Translations under genes and position numbers: made by a program
The notes under the pieces: generated by a model
Databases searched by the model: none
The model's input: the letters and a program-made list of their open reading frames with translations, nothing else
Told to the model about the DNA's origin: nothing
Assembly: GCA_934169925.1 (NCBI GenBank)
Contig: CAKPOO010000004.1
Coordinates: 73,316 to 137,315 of the forward strand
Length of the DNA: 64,000 nt
Reading direction: 5' to 3'
Source of the DNA: an uncultured Clostridia bacterium
GTDB lineage: Bacteria > Bacillota > Clostridia > TANB77 > CAG-465
Shown here: in pieces, positions 46,690 to 54,984 of the stretch
Layout: every line of letters begins with the position of its first letter
Position numbering within the stretch: position 1 is the first letter of the stretch

Positions 46690-48356
46690 TCATCACCCTC
46701 CTTAAAATTTTTCATATTTACCTTTTCAAACAAATTTATATTATATCCATCAGATATTAAACACATAGCTTCAAAAGTTTTTAAATCTTGAGAAAAGAAT
46801 TTCTCACTATACTTATATTCGTAGATATTATTATAATTATAACTTTTTGAAATTGATGTTTTATAACTTTTAAAATTTTTAGTAATAAAACTATATTTTG
46901 AATTATTTCCATTTTCACTATATGATGAATTTTTAACTATTTTATTTATCTTACCAATTTGTTTTATTATTTTTTCTATTGTATATAAGTCATCATTTCT
47001 AAACCAAATTTTATTAACAAAATTTTGAATAATAACATCAGATGTTTTTTCATTGTTTAAACTATTATAAATTGATGAATAACTTTGAACAGCAACTACA
47101 TTTATACAATTATATTCTCTTGATAAAGAAAAAAAGTGTGCATCTTCAGCATTTACAATTTCTTGAAATTCATCTGCAACAAAAAATATAGGTTTATTTG
47201 ATTTATTAGATAAAATAAATCTTTGAAATTCTAATTTTAAATATGTAGCTATTATTTTAGTTAAATTCATATTTTCTCCAAAATTTAAAGATAAAATATA
47301 AATTTTTTCATCAAAATTTAGTCTATCCTTAATTGTACAAAAACTTTTATATATCCCATAGTCATTCGAAAAAATATTTGTTATTCTCGTTATTTCTGCA
47401 TTTATAATATTTTTAGTTCTTGAATCTAAATTAAAGTATTCATTATTTATAACAAAAAATGCATTATTAAATTCAAATACTTTATCTTCTGTATAATTTT
47501 TAGTTAATATGTTTTCTTTTGCTTTTAATAATAATTCATTTAAAAAATCATTTTTACAAATAACATCATTTAAATTTTTAAAATTTATTTTTTCTCCTGC
47601 AATTTCTAAAATACACAAAAAAGCTCTTGTATACATTTCCACTTTATCAAGCCAAAAAGATTCCGTATTTTTTCCATTTGAAATTATATTTAATATTTTC
47701 TTTATATCAGCAGATTTTTCAAAATTTGATATATTTGATGCAAGTGGATTATATTTAAAATTACTATTTAATGAAATTACTTCAATCTTTTTTTGTACAT
47801 TGTATTTCTTACATATCTTTTCTAAGGTGCTATAATAATTTCCTTTTATATCGATAATAAGTCCTGTTAAATTTTTATTAATTAATCCTGTAACAATATT
47901 GTTTATTGCAGTTGATGTTTTTCCACTACCGATACTTCCAGTTATTAAAACATTTTGATAAAGACCTTTTATTGGTACATATATTTCGTTATTAACTGTT
48001 TTTCCTAAATAAATTAAATCATCATTGTCTAATCTTTTATTTTCTTTTTTTAATTTTACATTAGCCACTTTCAAATTTATTTTAAATACTATTATTAAAA
48101 TAAATATAAAAGACTCCAATAAATATAATACCTTAAAAATTAACTCATTTTTAAAAATTTGACTTAAACAAATATTTTTTGAAAATATCTTTAGATAGAT
48201 AAAATTGAAAGATAAAAATTTATAAGTTATAGAAATTTTAAATAAAAATAAAGAAATAGTTTGAATAAAAATGTAAAATATAAAAAATATTTTTTGAGAT
48301 AAGTTGAATTGGTTAAAAAAAATCTTAGATAAAACATTATTATTTTGACTTACCAA
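46686..48356 (-). CDS. VirD4/TraG-like coupling ATPase (5' end unclear)
   Basis: 556 aa in the open frame. Membrane helices at about 22-42 and 78-95, Walker A ITGSIGSGKTSTA (140-150), Walker B FFVADEFQEIVNA, and VVAVQSYSSIYNSL sensor-like motif mark an FtsK/TraG ATPase of type IV secretion. No ATG or ribosome site is at the 5' end of this frame: the best start is a TTG at 48356 without a site. The same frame continues upstream over a TGA at 48429-48431 to an ATG at 48500 with an excellent GGAGG. The real product may therefore start at 48500 if the TGA is an error or is bypassed. Confidence 0.75.
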   Translation of the reverse strand: MVSQNNNVLSKIFFNQFNLSQKIFFIFYIFIQTISLFLFKISITYKFLSFNFIYLKIFSKNICLSQIFKNELIFKVLYLLESFIFILIIVFKINLKVANVKLKKENKRLDNDDLIYLGKTVNNEIYVPIKGLYQNVLITGSIGSGKTSTAINNIVTGLINKNLTGLIIDIKGNYYSTLEKICKKYNVQKKIEVISLNSNFKYNPLASNISNFEKSADIKKILNIISNGKNTESFWLDKVEMYTRAFLCILEIAGEKINFKNLNDVICKNDFLNELLLKAKENILTKNYTEDKVFEFNNAFFVINNEYFNLDSRTKNIINAEITRITNIFSNDYGIYKSFCTIKDRLNFDEKIYILSLNFGENMNLTKIIATYLKLEFQRFILSNKSNKPIFFVADEFQEIVNAEDAHFFSLSREYNCINVVAVQSYSSIYNSLNNEKTSDVIIQNFVNKIWFRNDDLYTIEKIIKQIGKINKIVKNSSYSENGNNSKYSFITKNFKSYKTSISKSYNYNNIYEYKYSEKFFSQDLKTFEAMCLISDGYNINLFEKVNMKNFKEGDE

Positions 48357-48428
48357 GTTGCTATTTATATCATTTTGATTTTCTGGTGATATTTTTTGTA
48401 ACTTTTTACCTACAGTACAAAAAAATAT

Positions 48429-48500
48429 TCATTTATCAACGAAACGATATAAAAATAGAATTAAAGAAATTGAAATAAAAACTATATCGATAAAAATCAT
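48429..48500 (-). CDS. 23-codon hydrophobic ORF in frame with the VirD4-like gene
   Basis: ATG at 48500 preceded 8 bases by GGGAGG; it encodes MIFIDIVFISISLILFLYRF plus VDK and stops at TGA. Either a tiny membrane protein or the first transmembrane helix of the VirD4-like protein cut off by a nonsense codon. The following 24 codons to 48357 stay open in the same frame. Confidence 0.5.
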   Translation of the reverse strand: MIFIDIVFISISLILFLYRFVDK

Positions 48501-48519
48501 TCAACTCACCTCCCATAAC

Positions 48520-48547
48520 ATTGTAATACAGATTTTCAAAATATCAA
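48520..48547 (-). promoter_or_regulatory. Promoter of the type IV secretion-like cluster
   Basis: Minus strand TTGATA (48542-48547), 16-bp spacer, TACAAT (48520-48525), followed by the GGGAGGTGA ribosome site. Confidence 0.6.
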
Positions 48548-48657
48548 CTTAATTTATCAATTATTACATTTTATTACAATTCTTGTTGTTTTTCGACAAC
48601 ATTTTTTGATATATTTTTATAATTTTTAAATTTTTTAAAATTTTTTTATTTTTTCTA

Positions 48658-48686
48658 TTGACTTTTTAATAAAAGTGTAGTATTAT
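48658..48686 (+). promoter_or_regulatory. Promoter of the tRNA-Lys/Glu/Thr cluster
   Basis: TTGACT (48658-48663), 17-bp spacer, TATTAT (48681-48686). Confidence 0.82.
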
Positions 48687-48705
48687 TAATACGCAATACA
48701 GTTGT

Positions 48706-48781
48706 GGGCTATTAGCTCAGTTGGCAGAGCACTTGACTTTTAATCAAGTTGTCCGCAGTTCGAACCTGCGATAGCTCACCA
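48706..48781 (+). tRNA. tRNA-Lys (anticodon TTT)
   Basis: Cloverleaf with acceptor GGGCTAT/ATAGCTC, D-loop AGCTCAGTTGGCAGAGC, anticodon arm CTTGA-CTTTTAA-TCAAG, T-arm GCAGTTCGAACCTGC and encoded CCA. Confidence 0.97.
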
Positions 48782-48789
48782 CTTTTTTT

Positions 48790-48864
48790 GGCCCGTTGGT
48801 CAATCGGTTAAGACATCGCCCTTTCACGGCGGAGTGGGGAGTTCGACTCTCCCACGGGTCACCA
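48790..48864 (+). tRNA. tRNA-Glu (anticodon TTC)
   Basis: Acceptor GGCCCGT/ACGGGTC, anticodon loop CTTTCAC within CGCC...GGCG, T-arm GGGAGTTCGACTCTCCC, encoded CCA. Eight bases after tRNA-Lys. Confidence 0.97.
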
Positions 48865-48874
48865 TGTATTGCAT

Positions 48875-48950
48875 GCTGGAATAGCTCAGCAGGTAGAGCA
48901 ACGGTCTTGTAAACCGTAGGTCGCCCGTTCGATTCGGGCTTTCAGCTCCA
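48875..48950 (+). tRNA. tRNA-Thr (anticodon TGT)
   Basis: Acceptor GCTGGAA/TTCAGC, anticodon arm ACGGT-CTTGTAA-ACCGT, T-arm CCCGTTCGATTCGGG, encoded CCA. Confidence 0.97.
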
Positions 48951-48963
48951 TAAAAATATGTTT

Positions 48964-48997
48964 TAGATCCTTTACCGATTGAGGGATCTATTTTTTA
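48964..48997 (+). terminator. Terminator of the tRNA cluster
   Basis: AGATCC / GGATCT stem around a 13-base loop, followed by ATTTTTTA. Confidence 0.78.
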
Positions 48998-49027
48998 TAC
49001 TTTTTTTATTTTTTCTTTCAAATTAAG

Positions 49028-49056
49028 TTGACATAATTTTTAACGTGTGTTATTCT
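49028..49056 (+). promoter_or_regulatory. Promoter of the 111-aa gene
   Basis: TTGACA (49028-49033), 17-bp spacer with TGTGTG, TATTCT (49051-49056). Confidence 0.7.
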
Positions 49057-49101
49057 ATTATTGTAAATAATATGAATTTCTTTTAATTATGGAGGAAGCT
49101 T

Positions 49102-49437
49102 ATGAGAAAAAATTCAAATTTGAAATCAAAAATTAAAACCAACATTATCATTATTGTTATAACACTACTGATAATCATAACATTCTTTTATTGTATTTAT
49201 TATTCTGAGCATAACGGACAAATATCTCAAAGTACTGGTGTTATTACTTATAAAGAGTATGTAAAAGGTAATGAATATATAAAAAGACCTCTTATTTTAC
49301 AAAATGGTAAAATAATATATTTAGATTATTTCAGTTCTGATTATGAAAAAATAGAAGTTGGTAAGGAATACAAACTTGAAATTTCAAATTCAGGCGACAG
49401 ATATTTCTTAAACAAAATTATTGAAGTTATCGAGTAA
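49102..49437 (+). CDS. Small membrane-anchored hypothetical protein (111 aa)
   Basis: Basic start, one membrane helix at about 13-33, and a 75-residue extracellular domain that looks like a small beta barrel (GVITYKEYVKGNEYIKRPLI, VGKEYKLEISNSGDRYFLNKI). GGAGG precedes the ATG. No family recognised; own promoter and terminator. Confidence 0.72.
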   Translation: MRKNSNLKSKIKTNIIIIVITLLIIITFFYCIYYSEHNGQISQSTGVITYKEYVKGNEYIKRPLILQNGKIIYLDYFSSDYEKIEVGKEYKLEISNSGDRYFLNKIIEVIE

Positions 49438-49475
49438 AAAAATCCCATCAGATAATACTGGTGGGATTTTTTATA
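49434..49475. terminator. Bidirectional terminator
   Basis: AAAAATCCCA(T)CAG / CTG(G)TGGGATTTTT stem around ATAATA; shared by the 111-aa gene and rsmA. Confidence 0.9.
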
Positions 49476-49477
49476 CA

Positions 49478-50350
49478 TTATTGATAATTTTCATATATAT
49501 AATTTGAAATTTTAACAAAATCTTCTACTTGTAACTCTTCAGCTCTTACATTTGAAGATATTTCATTTTTATTTAGTATTTCTATATATTCATTTTTATT
49601 TAAATTTAAAAATTTAGCTGCTTCTAATGAATTTAATAATTTCTTTCTTCTATTTGTAAAACTTGCTTTAACTAATTTTTTTAACAAATCCATGTCTTTT
49701 ATATCATACTTTTTATTTTTTATAATACTAACAACTGCAGAATCTACATTTGGTGATGGTACAAAGCATTCACGTGGCACATTTATCTTTATACTTGCAT
49801 CTGCAACTAAATCTATCATTACTGTTAATACTCCAAAGTCTTTACATTTATTTTTTGAAATAATTCTATCTGCTACTTCTTTTTGTACCATTACATTTAT
49901 TCTTGTGATTCTTTTTGAATCTTCTAATAATTTAAATATGATCGGTGAAGTTATATAATATGGTAAGTTTGCTATTACCTTTACATCGTCAAATTTATGA
50001 TTTAATTTTTCTTCTATTTCACTAATTTTTTTATCAATATCTAACGTTAAAATATCTTGATTGATAAGCATAAAATTTGTTCTATCTTTAAATCTATCAT
50101 TTAAAACTTTTATCATATTATTATCTATTTCTACAAGAAGTGCAAATCTTGAATTATCCAATAAATATTCAGTAAGATTACCAAGACCTGGACCTATTTC
50201 TATTATTAAATCATTATTTCTTATCTCTGATACTTCTACTATTTTATCTAAGATATTATCATCAACTAAAAAGTTTTGTCCAAATCTTTTATTAGCAGTT
50301 AAATTATATTTATTTAACAAAGCTTTTGTTTTTATTAATGTATTTTCCAT
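49478..50350 (-). CDS. rsmA: 16S rRNA (A1518/A1519) dimethyltransferase RsmA/KsgA
   Basis: 290 aa from ATG 50350 (GAAAGGA upstream; a longer frame runs through the terminator). SAM-binding domain with RFGQNFLVDDNILDKI, EIGPGLGNLTEYL and the catalytic NLPYYITSPI motif, and a C-terminal helical domain (FTNRRKKLLNSL). Methylates two adjacent adenines in helix 45, a late 30S checkpoint. Downstream of a YabE-like gene, as in B. subtilis. Confidence 0.97.
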   Translation of the reverse strand: MENTLIKTKALLNKYNLTANKRFGQNFLVDDNILDKIVEVSEIRNNDLIIEIGPGLGNLTEYLLDNSRFALLVEIDNNMIKVLNDRFKDRTNFMLINQDILTLDIDKKISEIEEKLNHKFDDVKVIANLPYYITSPIIFKLLEDSKRITRINVMVQKEVADRIISKNKCKDFGVLTVMIDLVADASIKINVPRECFVPSPNVDSAVVSIIKNKKYDIKDMDLLKKLVKASFTNRRKKLLNSLEAAKFLNLNKNEYIEILNKNEISSNVRAEELQVEDFVKISNYIYENYQ

Positions 50351-50362
50351 ATTTTCCTTTCT

Positions 50363-50396
50363 AAAAAAAGTAGCTGCTATAAGCAACTACTTTTAA
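50363..50396 (-). terminator. Terminator between the YabE-like gene and rsmA
   Basis: AAAAGTAG(T)TGCTTATAGCA(G)CTACTTTTTTT hairpin on the minus strand; rsmA may be read through it. Confidence 0.85.
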
Positions 50397-51457
50397 ATTG
50401 TTCCCCTTGATATAAGTGAATTTTTTACACTTATTACTCTATTGCTATATGCTCTATTTAATATACCTTGTGAGAAACATTGTGAATAATATGCTGCATC
50501 TCCCATATTATATGAGTTTAAAGCATAAACTTCAACAGAATCTTCTGATACAAATTTTCTTGCATTATTCATATATAATGATAACATATATGCTCCAGAT
50601 GTCATATTATCATATGGATCAAATAAATCTGTAACACCTAATTTACTAGATAAATTTGAATAATTAGAATAATGTATTTGGCATAAGCCATATGCTGTTC
50701 CACTTGATGCATTTACATTAAATCCACTTTCGCAATACATAACTGCAAGCAATAATTCATACTGTATGCCATACTTTTTACATATATTATACGCATATTC
50801 TTGATATTCTCTTGAAAGTGGTATGTTATAATACCTAAATCCTGCATCTGTAGCTGATGATGCAACAGATTGAACAATATTACTTCTTGAAGATGTAATA
50901 ATTTTTGTACCTATTTCTATTACTTGATTTTCTACCTCAGATAATACTTCAGTACCAATTTTTGCTCTTTCTACTACTTCACCATTATTATATCTTACTA
51001 AATATTTTGTACATATTTTTCCATCTTTTCCTTCTTTTAAAACATTTGTTACTCCCCTATCTAAAGTTGAGTTATTTTGTTTTTCTTCTTCATAAGGAAC
51101 ATCTTCTATAACTTCTTCAATTTTAGCAATTATAACCTGATTATCTTTAATCATTTTATCAATATCAATCTTTGCTAATTGATCTGTACTTTCAATTTCA
51201 ATAACCATACCATTTTCTAATTCAGTAGAAGTCTCAGGCCATATTTTTTCATTATTATTTAATGATATTTTATTTTGAATTAAAAAATCTTGAACATTTG
51301 TTGCCATGGTTTTTATTGTTTGTTTATCACCATGATAGTCTAAAGTAACTGTTTTTAATTGTGAGTTAATCATAAATAGACCAACTGTTGAAAAAAACAA
51401 AATTAAGCAAATTACTGTGAAAGTCTTTCTTACATAATAAGCTTTATCTTCTTTCAC
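50393..51457 (-). CDS. YabE-like wall protein: DUF348, G5 and lytic transglycosylase domains
   Basis: 354 aa beginning at a GTG with GGAGG 8 bases upstream. One membrane helix at about 12-30, a DUF348 (ubiquitin-like) domain (LKTVTLDYHGDKQTIKTMATNVQDFL), a G5 domain (about 115-195), then an SLT lytic transglycosylase domain from about 215 with the catalytic Glu in YCESGFNVNASSGTAYGLCQI and later NSYNMGD. B. subtilis YabE also combines DUF348 and G5 but ends in a 3D domain; here the SLT fold replaces it. Cleaves peptidoglycan at the cell surface. Confidence 0.9.
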   Translation of the reverse strand: MKEDKAYYVRKTFTVICLILFFSTVGLFMINSQLKTVTLDYHGDKQTIKTMATNVQDFLIQNKISLNNNEKIWPETSTELENGMVIEIESTDQLAKIDIDKMIKDNQVIIAKIEEVIEDVPYEEEKQNNSTLDRGVTNVLKEGKDGKICTKYLVRYNNGEVVERAKIGTEVLSEVENQVIEIGTKIITSSRSNIVQSVASSATDAGFRYYNIPLSREYQEYAYNICKKYGIQYELLLAVMYCESGFNVNASSGTAYGLCQIHYSNYSNLSSKLGVTDLFDPYDNMTSGAYMLSLYMNNARKFVSEDSVEVYALNSYNMGDAAYYSQCFSQGILNRAYSNRVISVKNSLISRGTI

Positions 51458-51484
51458 TATTACTCCTCCTTAATTAGTGCTTTT

Positions 51485-51513
51485 ATTATACTATATCACT
51501 TAATGTTTGTCAA
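51485..51513 (-). promoter_or_regulatory. Promoter of the YabE-like gene
   Basis: Minus strand TTGACA (51508-51513), 17-bp spacer, TATAAT (51485-51490): close to consensus. Confidence 0.87.
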
Positions 51514-51545
51514 ATAAATTAATTATCATTATTCTTTACTTTTTG

Positions 51546-51575
51546 TTGATTTACATACCTCTTTTGTGATACAAT
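51546..51575 (+). promoter_or_regulatory. dut promoter
   Basis: TTGATT (51546-51551), 18-bp spacer with TGTGA, TACAAT (51570-51575). Confidence 0.7.
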
Positions 51576-51634
51576 TTTATACATATTATGTTTATATTTT
51601 AAATTTATTACTAATACATTACGGAGGTATTATT

Positions 51635-52147
51635 ATGAAAAATAGAGGATTTGAGATTTGCTCATATTACGAAAATCAAGGTTTAGAATTGCCTGTTAGA
51701 AAAACAAAAAATTCTGTAGGATACGATTTAAAAGCAGCAAAAGATACTGTAATTCCAAGTATATGGAAAACAGTTTTTGAAAACTTTAAGCTTAAACTTT
51801 CTGGTAATAATGAATTTAAAGAATTAAAACCAACACTTGTTGAAACTGGAATAAAATCATATTTTAATGAAGATGAAATATTGGTGCTTGCAAATAAAAG
51901 TTCATTTCCATTAAAATTTGGACTAGTACTTTCAAATAGTATTGGTATTATAGAATCTGATTATTACAACTGCGAAGCAAACGAAGGCAATTTAATGTAT
52001 GCTTACTATAATTTTTCTTTTTCAGATAAAATAATAAAAAAAGGAGAAACTGTTGGACAAGCATATTTTCAAAAATTTTTAATTGCTGATGAAGACTGTG
52101 CTACTGGTGTAAGAAAAGGTGGTTTTGGAAGTACAGGAATAAAATAA
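51635..52147 (+). CDS. dut: dUTP diphosphatase (trimeric type)
   Basis: 170 aa from ATG 51635 (CGGAGG 7 bases upstream). Motifs in order: I SVGYDLKAA, II ANKSSFPLKFGLVLSNS, III GIIESDYY, IV GQAYFQKF, V RKGGFGSTG. They make up the active site of homotrimeric dUTPases that convert dUTP to dUMP. About 40 residues between I and II are longer than in E. coli Dut, and motif II has Lys for Arg. The longer upstream frame lacks a ribosome site. Confidence 0.9.
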   Translation: MKNRGFEICSYYENQGLELPVRKTKNSVGYDLKAAKDTVIPSIWKTVFENFKLKLSGNNEFKELKPTLVETGIKSYFNEDEILVLANKSSFPLKFGLVLSNSIGIIESDYYNCEANEGNLMYAYYNFSFSDKIIKKGETVGQAYFQKFLIADEDCATGVRKGGFGSTGIK

Positions 52148-52152
52148 AAGTA

Positions 52153-52181
52153 TTGATTTGATTTTTAAATTATGATAAAAT
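52153..52181 (+). promoter_or_regulatory. Promoter of the 196-aa hypothetical gene
   Basis: TTGATT (52153-52158), 17-bp spacer, TAAAAT (52176-52181). Confidence 0.65.
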
Positions 52182-52209
52182 ATTCTCCGCTATGAAAAGG
52201 AGGATTTTT

Positions 52210-52800
52210 TTGAAATACATATATTTATACATAAAAAATGAATTAGTTGAAGAGTGTTTAAAATATGGGATGAAATTATCCGAATTTTCAAATAAAGTTT
52301 TAACAACTAGTGATAATTCCACAAAATCTGGTATAGTTGCCTTTTTATCACCTTATGATTCTGAACTATATTATGATGATTCATATACATGTTTAAAAAT
52401 AGCAACAGCTAATATTAACTGTTATATTTTTAATGAAACTTGTATTTATGATAAAAAAATATCTGATGATTTTTTTGTTTCTATTGAAGATTATCATATT
52501 GGTAGCTTTGAAGAACCTTATGCTCTTATAACATCAACAATATTACCAGAAAATTTGTTTTTATATAATAAAATATTAGATACACCAATTTTAATTGAAA
52601 ATTCAAAAGAATATTATTATAAAAAATCTATTAATGATATGCTAGAAAATGATATTTTTTCAAATTATGAAATATATCAACTTTTATTACTTCTTGGAAA
52701 TAAAAAGAATTCTTTTAATAAAATCGATGTAAATGATCGTCTAAAAATATACGTAGATAAAATATCAGGGAAAAAATATACTAAAAAAAGTAGCATCTAG
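52210..52800 (+). CDS. Hypothetical protein (196 aa)
   Basis: Probable start is TTG at 52210 (MKYIYLYIKNELVEECLKYG), because AAGGAGG lies 6 bases before it; the in-frame ATG at 52192 has that site inside the gene. Soluble, no recognised motifs. The first part (KNELVEECLKYGMKLSEFSNK) and a central IPxS/LITSTILPENLFLYNKILDTPI region are the most ordered. Its own promoter and terminator. Confidence 0.65.
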   Translation: MKYIYLYIKNELVEECLKYGMKLSEFSNKVLTTSDNSTKSGIVAFLSPYDSELYYDDSYTCLKIATANINCYIFNETCIYDKKISDDFFVSIEDYHIGSFEEPYALITSTILPENLFLYNKILDTPILIENSKEYYYKKSINDMLENDIFSNYEIYQLLLLLGNKKNSFNKIDVNDRLKIYVDKISGKKYTKKSSI

Positions 52801-52810
52801 CTACTTTTTT
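52783..52810. terminator. Bidirectional terminator
   Basis: AAAAAAGTAGC-ATCTA-GCTACTTTTTT hairpin spanning the stop codon of the hypothetical gene. Confidence 0.9.
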
Positions 52811-52815
52811 CATAT

Positions 52816-54039
52816 TTATTCTACTAAAACTATGTCATATCGTTCTATTTTTAAATCTTTGTTTAAACCTAAATTTACATATTCTTCATCATTTAAGTTT
52901 TCTATAATACAAGTAACATCACTTTCAGCTTTAACTTTTATTGGAACATCAATATATTTTCCACCGTAAATCAAAGTTACATATGAATATCTACCATCAT
53001 CAGAAGTTTTTATAGCATCTTTTACTACCATCATTCCTTGTGTTGTATTCCAGATTATTTTAAGACTTTCTATTCTACTATTTATCAAATGTTCAATGTA
53101 ATTATATATTTCAAACACCGCATAAAAGTAATCTTTATCTTCTGCCTGAATTGTTTTTAAAAGATATGCTGGAATTTCAATATTTGCATTATCATTTAGT
53201 TTTAATTTATAATTTTTTCCTGAAACTGCATAATCTTTCATTGAAATATCAATTTTTGAAACAACATATGCTTTAAAATTATCAACAATTTTTATTCCAA
53301 ATTCATTATTTTTAGTATTTTCATATTTTAAAAAGAATTCATCTAAATCTTGAAATGATGCACTTTCTATATTTTTACTATCTAAAAGTCCTTCTAAAGT
53401 ATCTATTTTATATGTAACTATACCTGATACATTAGATTTTATATTTTTTGAAGACTCTTTTGATTTAGAAATAATATCAGCTCTTTGTTTAACAAGTTCT
53501 TGTATTTTTGAACCATCTGGACTAAGATTTGCAAGTATTTCTACTTTTCTTGATGTTAAATTATTAATTTTATTCTTATATTCTAACATTTTTATATATG
53601 AATTTGTTTCATATGCTTCTTTTATAACTAAATTAATTTGTTTATCAATATTTACAATTTCTGTTGAATATGTATATGGTAAATCTTTAATTAATGTAGA
53701 TATTTGTTCATCAATTTTTTGTATACTTTCTTCATATTCATTATTTTCAGAATTTTTATACACAGCTACAATTCCATCTTTTGCAACTCTTGTTCCATCT
53801 TCAATAGATGTAACAATTGAAGATGATTTATCATAATCTATAATTGTTTCATCTTTTACAATCATACATTCAGAATCACAACTTTTTTCAATAGTTCCAT
53901 TTATTACAGTAAAAGTAGTTTTGTCACTTAGCGCATCACTATTAAAAAATAGAACTGCCATTAATAAAATTATAATTATTATAATAAAAAATATAACTAT
54001 CTTTTTTGAAAAAAATTTTTTAAAACTACTTTTTTTCAT
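52816..54039 (-). CDS. HlyD-family membrane-fusion-like protein
   Basis: 407 aa. One membrane helix at about 13-33, then a split lipoyl-like domain (TTFTVINGTIEKSC, SIVTSIEDGTRVAKDGIVA), a coiled-coil stretch at about 100-205 (KIDEQISTLIKDL, LTSRKVEILANL), and a return to the second half (NVSGIVTYKIDTLEG). C-terminal part has GMMVVKDAIKTSDDGRYSYVTLIYGGKYIDVPIKV, as in efflux adaptor C-domains. No ABC transporter is adjacent. Last gene after mutL and miaA; proteins of this type are common singletons in Clostridia. Confidence 0.72.
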   Translation of the reverse strand: MKKSSFKKFFSKKIVIFFIIIIIILLMAVLFFNSDALSDKTTFTVINGTIEKSCDSECMIVKDETIIDYDKSSSIVTSIEDGTRVAKDGIVAVYKNSENNEYEESIQKIDEQISTLIKDLPYTYSTEIVNIDKQINLVIKEAYETNSYIKMLEYKNKINNLTSRKVEILANLSPDGSKIQELVKQRADIISKSKESSKNIKSNVSGIVTYKIDTLEGLLDSKNIESASFQDLDEFFLKYENTKNNEFGIKIVDNFKAYVVSKIDISMKDYAVSGKNYKLKLNDNANIEIPAYLLKTIQAEDKDYFYAVFEIYNYIEHLINSRIESLKIIWNTTQGMMVVKDAIKTSDDGRYSYVTLIYGGKYIDVPIKVKAESDVTCIIENLNDEEYVNLGLNKDLKIERYDIVLVE

Positions 54040-54047
54040 AATATCTC

Positions 54048-54983
54048 CTATATACCAACATCTTCTTTTATTTTTTCTACTAAAACTTCTTTATCTTTGT
54101 TACCATCTAAATAAATACAATTTAATTTATTTTTAAACCAAGTAACTTGCCTTTTTGCATAGTTTCTTGTTTCTTTTTTTAATTTTCCAATACAATTTTC
54201 AAGACTATCTTTACCTTTAAAATATGGAAAGAACTCTTTATATCCTATAGCTTGCATACAAGTAAGATTGTTTGGTAAATTAAGATTAAATACTTCTTTT
54301 GCCTCTTCTAAAACACCTTGCTTTACCATTAAATCAACTCTGTAATTAATTCTATCATATAAAATTTCTCTTGGAAAATCTATACAAAAAACATAAAAAT
54401 CATATTTAGTTTCTAAATTTTTGATTCTATTTTCCTCTTCTTCCATATGTTTAGATTTTGATTTTTCTGAATTTTTAGCTATTTCTAAAGCTCTTATTAC
54501 TCTTTTAACATTATTTGCATGAATAGTTTTTGCAGAAGAAGGATCAACTTCTTCTAGCATTTTGTATAAAACATCGTTACCTTTTGTTTTTGCTATATTT
54601 TCAAGTTCTTCTCTATATTTATAATCTATTTCTTGTTCATCAAATTGCATATCTTTTACTACACTTGTCACATATAGTCCTGTACCACCAACAATAATAG
54701 GAACTTTATTTCTACTTAATATTTCTTCTATTTTATCATAACATAGAGCTTTAAAATCTGCAACACTAAAGCTTTCATCTATATTACAAATATCAATCAT
54801 ATGATGTGGTATTCCTTCTGTTTCTTCTTTTGTTACTTTAGCCGTTGCTATATCTAAACCTTTATATATTTGCATTGAATCTGCTGATATTATTTCTCCA
54901 CCTACAGCTTTTGCAAGTTTTACACCTAAAGATGTTTTTCCAGAAGCTGTTGGTCCTACTATACAAATTACTTTATCTTTCAT
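54048..54983 (-). CDS. miaA: tRNA dimethylallyltransferase
   Basis: 311 aa. P-loop GPTASGKT (10-17), the DSMQIYKGLDIATAK motif and VGGTGLYV; transfers dimethylallyl to A37 of tRNAs that read UNN codons. Its ATG lies 1 base from the mutL stop, a common mutL-miaA pair. Confidence 0.97.
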   Translation of the reverse strand: MKDKVICIVGPTASGKTSLGVKLAKAVGGEIISADSMQIYKGLDIATAKVTKEETEGIPHHMIDICNIDESFSVADFKALCYDKIEEILSRNKVPIIVGGTGLYVTSVVKDMQFDEQEIDYKYREELENIAKTKGNDVLYKMLEEVDPSSAKTIHANNVKRVIRALEIAKNSEKSKSKHMEEEENRIKNLETKYDFYVFCIDFPREILYDRINYRVDLMVKQGVLEEAKEVFNLNLPNNLTCMQAIGYKEFFPYFKGKDSLENCIGKLKKETRNYAKRQVTWFKNKLNCIYLDGNKDKEVLVEKIKEDVGI

Positions 54984-54984
54984 A

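Noticed and set aside
48429..48431. TGA might be read as tryptophan (alternative genetic code)
   Set aside because: Several sound genes end in TGA (the AgrC-like gene at 1447-1449, the ClpX-like gene, the 54-aa gene), and Trp is encoded by TGG throughout, so the standard code is used.
45206..48547. A complete integrative conjugative element
   Set aside because: No relaxase, VirB4, integrase or attachment repeats are found around the cluster, and housekeeping genes flank it on both sides.
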